Shown: positions 22,716-27,761 of the stretch, one piece after another
How positions within the stretch are numbered: the first letter of the stretch is position 1
Layout: every line of letters begins with the position of its first letter
From: CAYYWV01 sp964475385
GTDB lineage: Bacteria; Pseudomonadota; Alphaproteobacteria; JAAXGF01
Reading direction: 5' to 3'
Assembly: GCA_964475385.1 (NCBI GenBank)
Contig: CAYYWV010000025.1
Span: 1 to 27,761 of the forward strand
DNA: 27,761 bases
Notes under the pieces: model-generated
Told to the model about the DNA's origin: nothing
The model's input: only the letters and a program-made list of their open reading frames with translations
Databases searched by the model: none
Made by a program: the position numbers and the translations under genes

Positions 22716-24242
22716 TTATCGCAGATTGTCTTCGAGCGCGACCACCGTGGCATAGGCCTTGCGCACCTTGTCCTTGCCGATCCGGTCCACGATGCGACGC
22801 CACTCGGCGGCGACGCCGTCGAGCGCCTCCTGCGGCGTCTTCTGGCCGGCCAGGGCCTCGGACACGCCCGCGGCGAGCGAGGTCATGAACTGGTTGACGC
22901 CCGGCACCCGCAGGTCGAACACGCGGTTCTTACTGTCGTCCATGCTCGACAGCGTCTTGACGTAGGTGCGGGCGATCTTCGGATCCCAACCCAGGTTCTT
23001 GATCCAGAAGTCGGGATCGAAGTGGTTGGTCCGGTACGGATTGACGCCGAAACGGCCGATTTGGAGGTCGTGCAGCGTGTTGGCCTGGTTCGAGAAGAAG
23101 CACAGATAGTCGAAGGCCATATCCTTGTTCTCGCTGGTCTTTGCGACCGCCGAGGTCCAGCCCCAGGTGATATACGGCGCCCGGCTGGGGGTGTCGAAAT
23201 AGTCCCACTTGCCGGTCTTGCGGTTCCAGACTTCGTGCGAGCCCGGCAACGGCGCCGCCGCGACCTTGTTGCGGATACGGCTGTCCTTTTGCATCGCCTG
23301 GATGAAGGCGTCGTCCCAGGAGTAGCTGAACAGGGTCTGGCCGCCGCCGAAGGAGAAGATCTCGTCGCCGAGGCCGAAGTTGTTGCCGCCGGGCGGCATG
23401 TAGGACTGCGCCTTGACGAACATCTCGAGGCCGCGCACCCAGCCCGGGGTGTTGACCAGCGGCTCCATGGTGTCGAGATCGAAGAAGAAACCGCCTTTCA
23501 CGCCCGGGTTCTTGGCATAGGCCGCGACCCGGCTGATGAAGGCCGAGAACATCAGGTCGTCGCGCTTGACCACCTCGGCCGAGCCGTAGTTGGTTTCGCC
23601 GTCGCCGTCCCAGTCCCAGCCGTTGAAGAAGCGCGCGATCTGGTCATACTCCTCCCAGGTCGTGGGCACGCGGAGCTCGCGGCCGGTCGCCTCCTTGTAC
23701 TTCTTCTGCATCTCCGGGTTGTTGATGACATCGGTCCGGTACTTGAGGTAGTGCCGGTCGCCGTCGACCGGGAACTGGATCATTTGATCGCCCCAGGTCG
23801 CGACGTCGATGTAGTTGGGGGTGACCAGCTTCATCGCCTTGGTGTTGCGGTACTCCTCGGGAACCGGAGCGAGATAGGGCGCGAAGTCGCCGATCCAAAG
23901 CGAGCCGTAGAACAGAACGTCATAGGCGTTCTGGCCGGTCTGGAAAGGGATCATGATGCGCTGGAACAGGTCGCCGAAGGGCACGTGAACCACGTTGACC
24001 TTGGCGCCCGTGAGTTCGGAAAACTGCTTGGCGTGCAGCGCCGTCGGCTCGCCCATCACGGGAACCGCGTGAGTGATGATGTTGAGGGTGCGGCCCGAGT
24101 AGTCTTTTGCGTCGATGGCGGCGTAAGAGCACTTGCCGGGAATGTCCTTTTCGATCCCGTACTTGGTGTAGTCAGCCGCTTGGGCGGCGCCGGCCGCCAT
24201 GAGCGCCACCGCCGCGGCGGTGGCCAGTAAGAATTTTCTCAT
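22716..24242 (-). CDS. ABC transporter substrate-binding protein
   Basis: 508 residues with a clear Sec signal (M-R-K-F-L-L-A-T-A-A-A..., cleavage after A-Q-A near residue 22). GGGAGG lies four to five bases before the ATG. It belongs to the large family-1 extracellular solute-binding proteins (sugars, polyols), longer than a typical maltose-type protein at about 400 residues. Landmarks include L-N-I-I-T-H-A-V-P-V, F-S-E-L-T-G-A-K-V-N-V-V and W-G-W-T-S-A-V-A-K-T. It is located 64 bases after the dehydrogenase gene in the same direction, so it is likely the second gene of one transcript. The ligand is not evident; a small alcohol or polyol is inferred from the context. Confidence 0.88.
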   Translation of the reverse strand: MRKFLLATAAAVALMAAGAAQAADYTKYGIEKDIPGKCSYAAIDAKDYSGRTLNIITHAVPVMGEPTALHAKQFSELTGAKVNVVHVPFGDLFQRIMIPFQTGQNAYDVLFYGSLWIGDFAPYLAPVPEEYRNTKAMKLVTPNYIDVATWGDQMIQFPVDGDRHYLKYRTDVINNPEMQKKYKEATGRELRVPTTWEEYDQIARFFNGWDWDGDGETNYGSAEVVKRDDLMFSAFISRVAAYAKNPGVKGGFFFDLDTMEPLVNTPGWVRGLEMFVKAQSYMPPGGNNFGLGDEIFSFGGGQTLFSYSWDDAFIQAMQKDSRIRNKVAAAPLPGSHEVWNRKTGKWDYFDTPSRAPYITWGWTSAVAKTSENKDMAFDYLCFFSNQANTLHDLQIGRFGVNPYRTNHFDPDFWIKNLGWDPKIARTYVKTLSSMDDSKNRVFDLRVPGVNQFMTSLAAGVSEALAGQKTPQEALDGVAAEWRRIVDRIGKDKVRKAYATVVALEDNLR

Positions 24243-24306
24243 CGTTACCTCCCTGTTTCTGTCGCGTCTCGCTGGATCGCCGTGTGGCGTCGTCGGGTTC
24301 TCGACG

Positions 24307-25350
24307 TCACGGAATCAGGACCGCGCGCCCCGTAAACCGGCCTTCGTGCAGATCGCGCAGCGCCTGATTGGCGTCTTTCAGGCTGTACTCATGGGTATCG
24401 AGCGTCACCAGCCCGCGGTCGGCGAGCGCCATCAGCTCGACGAGCTCGGGATAGGTGCCGACCAGATTGCCGACGATGGTCTTCTCGGTGATGATCATGT
24501 CGATCGCCGGCACCTCGATCTTCCCGCCGTAACCGACGATGTAATAGAAGCCGTCGTTGCGGGTCGCGGCGAGGCCCTTTTCGATCGCGTCGCCTTCGCC
24601 CACGAAGTCGATCACCGCCTCGGCGCCGTGGCCGCCGGTGAGCGCCAGCACCTCGTCGACCCAGCCGTCGTCCGCCTTGACCGTGTAATGCGCCCCGAGC
24701 TTGGACGCGAGCGCGAGCGCCGCATCCGACCGGTCGACGACGATGATTTCGGCCGCGCAGAGCGCGTTCAGCACCTGGACCCCGATGTGTCCAAGCCCCC
24801 CGGCGCCGATCACCACCGCATACTCGCCCGGCAGCAGGTGCCGCGAGGCCTTCTTGGCGGCGCGATAGGCGGTGAGCCCGGCGTCCGTATAAGGCGCGAC
24901 CGCCTTGGGCGCGAGGCTTTCGGGCAGCTTGATCAGGGTGCGCTCGTGGGTGAGAAGGTACTCGGCATAGCCGCCGTTGGCGTTGATGCCCGGGAACGCG
25001 TTGTCCTGGGCGTGCATGTCGTTGCCGCGCCGGCAGGCGAGGCAGTGACCGCTGGTCACCAGCGGATGCACGATCACCGGGTCGCCGGGCTTGACGCTTT
25101 CGACCGCGGAGCCGACCTCCTCGACCCAGCCCGCGTTCTCGTGACCCATGATGTGCGGCAGGCTGACTTCGACCTTGTCGCGCCAGATCCCCTCGATAAT
25201 GTGCAGGTCGGTCCGGCACACCCCGGCGCCGCCGACCCGCACGATCACGTCGTGGGGCTGGGCGATCTTGGGGTCGGGGACATCCTCGTAGGTCACCCAC
25301 TGCGGGCTGGTGAGCGATTCGTCGTAGTCGTGTAGTACCGCTGCCTTCAT
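24307..25350 (-). CDS. Zinc-type NAD-dependent alcohol dehydrogenase
   Basis: 347 residues. AGGAGG sits nine bases before the ATG at 25350. Catalytic zinc ligands are C45 (G-V-C-R-T-D-L-H) and H70-E71 (G-H-E-N-A-G). The Rossmann motif G-A-G-G-L-G is at 182-187, and the acidic residue after I-I-V-V-D (about 205) indicates NAD rather than NADP. The structural zinc lobe is reduced: C103 and C106 are present, but the later cysteines expected around positions 109-117 are replaced (R-R-G-N-D-M-H-A-Q-D). It is the first gene of the unit, directly downstream of a sigma-54 promoter. It probably oxidises the alcohol imported by the ABC transporter. The exact substrate is unknown. Confidence 0.9.
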   Translation of the reverse strand: MKAAVLHDYDESLTSPQWVTYEDVPDPKIAQPHDVIVRVGGAGVCRTDLHIIEGIWRDKVEVSLPHIMGHENAGWVEEVGSAVESVKPGDPVIVHPLVTSGHCLACRRGNDMHAQDNAFPGINANGGYAEYLLTHERTLIKLPESLAPKAVAPYTDAGLTAYRAAKKASRHLLPGEYAVVIGAGGLGHIGVQVLNALCAAEIIVVDRSDAALALASKLGAHYTVKADDGWVDEVLALTGGHGAEAVIDFVGEGDAIEKGLAATRNDGFYYIVGYGGKIEVPAIDMIITEKTIVGNLVGTYPELVELMALADRGLVTLDTHEYSLKDANQALRDLHEGRFTGRAVLIP

Positions 25351-25419
25351 CGCCAGGGCCTCCTGCTTCTTTGCGCGTTCTTCGAACCGATCGCGGAAAA
25401 AACCTTCTGGCAGCTTCTC

Positions 25420-25436
25420 TGCAAGGCGCGTGCCAA
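25420..25436 (-). promoter_or_regulatory. Sigma-54 promoter of the alcohol dehydrogenase operon
   Basis: Read on the minus strand the sequence is TTGGCACGCGCCTTGCA, matching the sigma-54 consensus YTGGCACG-N4-TTGCW at every defined position. The -24 GG and -12 GC are spaced correctly. Transcription would start near 25408, about 58 bases before the dehydrogenase ATG. The divergent neighbour is a sigma-54 activator, which is strong support. Confidence 0.88.
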
Positions 25437-25568
25437 AACCTGCGCGGGCGGAGAGCGCCGGGAATTCAGGGGCTTGCGGTTGGTTGCGTTCGCGGCTGGA
25501 ATCGGTCAATGTGAAAACCAAGAACAAAACGGCGGAGCACGTGTTCAAAAAATCAACAGCTCCGACCG

Positions 25569-25626
25569 CCGGCCGGGAAGGCTCCGGCCGCAGACAGGGA
25601 GACCAGCCGGCCCACGGTGGCCGGCC
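25569..25626. promoter_or_regulatory. Cluster of four CCGGCC sites, candidate activator-binding region
   Basis: CCGGCC occurs at 25569-25574, 25584-25589, 25607-25612 and 25621-25626. The group lies about 160-220 bases upstream of the predicted sigma-54 start site, the normal distance for an enhancer-binding protein. It also lies just upstream of the activator gene, which could allow autoregulation. The sequence is GC-rich, so chance occurrence is possible. Confidence 0.35.
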
Positions 25627-25643
25627 GCCAAACAGGGGGCGCC

Positions 25644-27527
25644 ATGCTGTCCTTTGACGACCGCATCAACCGCGCGCGCATTCTGCTCGAGCGTCGGGGC
25701 GCTGCGCCCGCGGAGTTTCTCAGCGCGACGATTCGCGAGTCCTGGAACCGCTGCCTGGACCTGGGCCTCGATCCATTGGGCGAGCCCGAGCGCGTGATCG
25801 TCGATCGCGACGCGTTGGAACGGCTCCAGGCCGAGAACCGCGCGGCGCTTCGGCTCGCGAGCGAGGAGGTCCGTAACCTCTACTCGCACATCGCGGGCTC
25901 GAACTTCGCCATCGCCTTTGCCGCGCCCGACGGGACCATTCTCGAATGCCTGTCGGACGAGTCCTTTCACGAGACCGCCGACCTCACGCGCATTCGCCCG
26001 GGCAGCGTCTGGCAGGAGACCGTCAACGGAACCAACGCGCTCGGCGGCGTGGTGCACACCCGCGAGCCGACCATCGTTCATGCGGGCGAGCACTTCTTTC
26101 GCTGCTACGCCGGGCTTACCTGCGTCGCCGCGCCGGTGTTCGCGCCGACGGGCGAGCTCGCCGGGATCATCGACGCCACCTCCGACTGCCGCTCGCGCCA
26201 GCACCACACGCTCGCGCTGGTCAAGATGTCCTGTCTGACCATCGAGAACGGGCTGTTTCGGCAGGCGTTCCGCGACCGGCTGATCATCGAGCTGCATAAC
26301 CGCCACGAGTTCCTCGGCACGCTCCAGGCGGGGCTTCTCGCCTTTGCCGAAGACGGCGCCTTGATCGCCGCCAATCGCCAGGCCCAGTTTCTTCTCCAGG
26401 GTCTCGCTCTGGCGCCGGGAATCGCATTCGACGCCATCTTCCGCACCCCGTTCCGCATCTTTCGCGACACCCGGGGCGCGACCTTCGGCGCCCGGCTCGT
26501 CGATGTCCATGGCAGCGCCTTCGCAGTCGCCGTATTCAATCCGATGTCGGTGGGAACGGTGGCGCCCGGGAGCGTGTTTCGCGACGACCGACGGCACGTG
26601 CGGTCCCGCACGGCCGTCGAGCCGCGCATGGTTTGCGCCGATCCGGCGGTGCGCGCGCTCGTCGAGCAAGTCGAACGCGCCGCCGCCATCGGCGCGCCGA
26701 TCCATATCCGGGGCGAGACCGGCACCGGCAAGGAGCTTCTTGCGCGGTTCATCCACAAGGCGAGCGGCCGCGACGGGGCCTTCGTTGCGGTGAACTGCGC
26801 CGCGCTCACCGAATCGCTCGCCGAGTCCGAGCTGTTCGGATATCGCGCCGGCGCCTTCACGGGCGCGGCCAGGACCGGCGCGCCGGGCCTTGTGCTGCAA
26901 GCCGACGGCGGAACCCTATTCCTCGACGAAATCGGCGACATGTCGCCTGCGCTTCAGGCGACGCTGCTGCGTTTTCTCGATAGCTGGCGAATTCGCCCGG
27001 TGGGCGAGACCGGCGAGCGCGCGGTCGATATCCAGCTCGTCTCGGCGACCAATCGCGATCTCGACGCGGCGATCACCGAAGGTCGTTTTCGATGCGATCT
27101 TCTCTATCGTCTCAACACGGTCGAGGTGACGCTGCCGCCGCTCGATGCGCGATCGGATCTCGCCGAGATCGTCGAAGCCGTGATCGAAACCATCAACAGC
27201 CCGCTGGTTCTCGATCCCGAGGCGGTGGCGTTGCTCGAAGCCGCGCGCTGGCCCGGCAACATCCGCGAGCTCAGGAACTTCCTCGTCCGCCTTGCGCTCG
27301 CCTGCCCCGACGGTGTCGCCTCGGCTGAGCGGGTGCGCGGCTTTCTCTCCGACCGGCTCGACGGGGCGGAACGCCGCGCCGGTCTTCGGGCGCGTGAACG
27401 CGATATCGTGCTCGAGACCTATCGCCGACTCGACGGCAACGTCTCGGCGGTCGCCCGCGAGCTCGGCGTTTCGCGCAACACGGTTTACGCGCGTCTGAAG
27501 GAAGCCCGCGAGCGTGGGCGCCACTGA
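25644..27527 (+). CDS. AcoR-like sigma-54-dependent transcriptional activator
   Basis: 627 residues from the ATG at 25644, which is preceded by AGGGGG; an upstream GTG at 25617 is in frame but less likely. Domain order: N-terminal region with a GAF sensor (about 60-200, including G-T-N-A-L-G), a PAS-like stretch (about 215-310), then the AAA+ domain. The AAA+ domain has Walker A G-E-T-G-T-G-K-E (357-364), the sigma-54-contacting G-A-F-T-G-A loop (403-408) and Walker B G-G-T-L-F-L-D-E-I-G-D. A Fis-type helix-turn-helix ends the protein (G-N-V-S-A-V-A-R-E-L-G-V-S-R-N-T-V). All parts needed to activate sigma-54 polymerase are intact. It likely senses an alcohol or its oxidation product and activates the divergent dehydrogenase/transporter operon. 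Confidence 0.92.
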   Translation: MLSFDDRINRARILLERRGAAPAEFLSATIRESWNRCLDLGLDPLGEPERVIVDRDALERLQAENRAALRLASEEVRNLYSHIAGSNFAIAFAAPDGTILECLSDESFHETADLTRIRPGSVWQETVNGTNALGGVVHTREPTIVHAGEHFFRCYAGLTCVAAPVFAPTGELAGIIDATSDCRSRQHHTLALVKMSCLTIENGLFRQAFRDRLIIELHNRHEFLGTLQAGLLAFAEDGALIAANRQAQFLLQGLALAPGIAFDAIFRTPFRIFRDTRGATFGARLVDVHGSAFAVAVFNPMSVGTVAPGSVFRDDRRHVRSRTAVEPRMVCADPAVRALVEQVERAAAIGAPIHIRGETGTGKELLARFIHKASGRDGAFVAVNCAALTESLAESELFGYRAGAFTGAARTGAPGLVLQADGGTLFLDEIGDMSPALQATLLRFLDSWRIRPVGETGERAVDIQLVSATNRDLDAAITEGRFRCDLLYRLNTVEVTLPPLDARSDLAEIVEAVIETINSPLVLDPEAVALLEAARWPGNIRELRNFLVRLALACPDGVASAERVRGFLSDRLDGAERRAGLRARERDIVLETYRRLDGNVSAVARELGVSRNTVYARLKEARERGRH

Positions 27528-27713
27528 TGCCGCCGAGTCGATGAAATCATTCGTGGGCTTCATGGGCCCGGCGGCAAGCGCGACGGCGCGCCCGAGCTTA
27601 TGTGGGGGAGCCTGCGCAGGCCGTTTGAACGCCCGGCGAGTCGGTTCGCCGCCGCGCCGGCATGAGAGCCAAGGCCGACAACGAATGGGGCTTTGAACGC
27701 GTCTGCTTGGGAC

Positions 27714-27747
27714 AAAAAAATCCCGCCAAGTCGTTGACTTGGCGGGA
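27714..27747 (-). terminator. Intrinsic terminator for a minus-strand gene beyond the right edge
   Basis: The 12-base arms TCCCGCCAAGTC (27721-27732) and GACTTGGCGGGA (27736-27747) with loop GTT form a perfect stem. Seven A's at 27714-27720 become a U-run when read from the minus strand. On the plus strand no T-run follows, so it mainly serves a gene entering from the right, though it may also slow transcription leaving the activator gene. Confidence 0.8.
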
Positions 27748-27761
27748 AGTTCATACAGGGA

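Overview
The window is GC-rich proteobacterial DNA, most likely from an alphaproteobacterium that can respire without oxygen. This placement rests on a complete periplasmic nitrate reductase (Nap) operon, FNR/Dnr-type operators, two unlike ABC ATPases of the rhizobial GlpS/GlpT kind, and an intergenic palindromic repeat of a type common in that class. It is inferred from gene content only. I see no tRNA, rRNA, CRISPR array, insertion sequence or phage gene.

Left edge (1-1434, plus strand): the end of a surface or exported protein with HAF-type repeats and a PEP-CTERM tail, then a divergent ThiS-like reading frame and a thiamine-phosphate synthase (thiE).

Centre (1903-12766): an unusual electron-transfer locus, all on the plus strand except one gene. 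In order it encodes an ethylbenzene-dehydrogenase-related cytochrome, a tetraheme NapC/NirT quinol dehydrogenase, an NHL-repeat lipoprotein, a divergent DUF411 protein, a periplasmic tetraheme cytochrome, a triheme lipoprotein, a small triheme protein, a 647-residue outer-membrane beta-barrel protein, a second NHL-repeat lipoprotein and a multiheme cytochrome with 11 CXXCH motifs plus one CX3CH. Together these could carry electrons from the quinone pool or periplasm across the outer membrane, or inward from an external donor. The layout resembles porin-cytochrome conduits, but I do not recognise it as a named system.

Next (12899-18347): a compact napFDAGHB operon preceded by a perfect 16-bp FNR/Dnr-type palindrome. 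It has no napC of its own, so the NapC/NirT protein about 10 kb upstream may serve it. FNR-type boxes also precede the first cytochrome gene and form a mirror pair in the DUF411/tetraheme intergenic region. The conduit genes and nap therefore probably form one regulon switched on at low oxygen or by nitrogen oxides.

Right part (18611-27527): a minus-strand unit of a zinc-type alcohol dehydrogenase, a substrate-binding protein, two permeases and two ATPases. It is divergent from an AcoR-like sigma-54 activator. A near-perfect sigma-54 promoter lies just upstream of the dehydrogenase, so this looks like inducible uptake and oxidation of a small alcohol or polyol. A 34-bp perfect palindrome lies between the binding-protein and permease genes. 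The window ends in a minus-strand terminator that must belong to a gene beyond the right edge.
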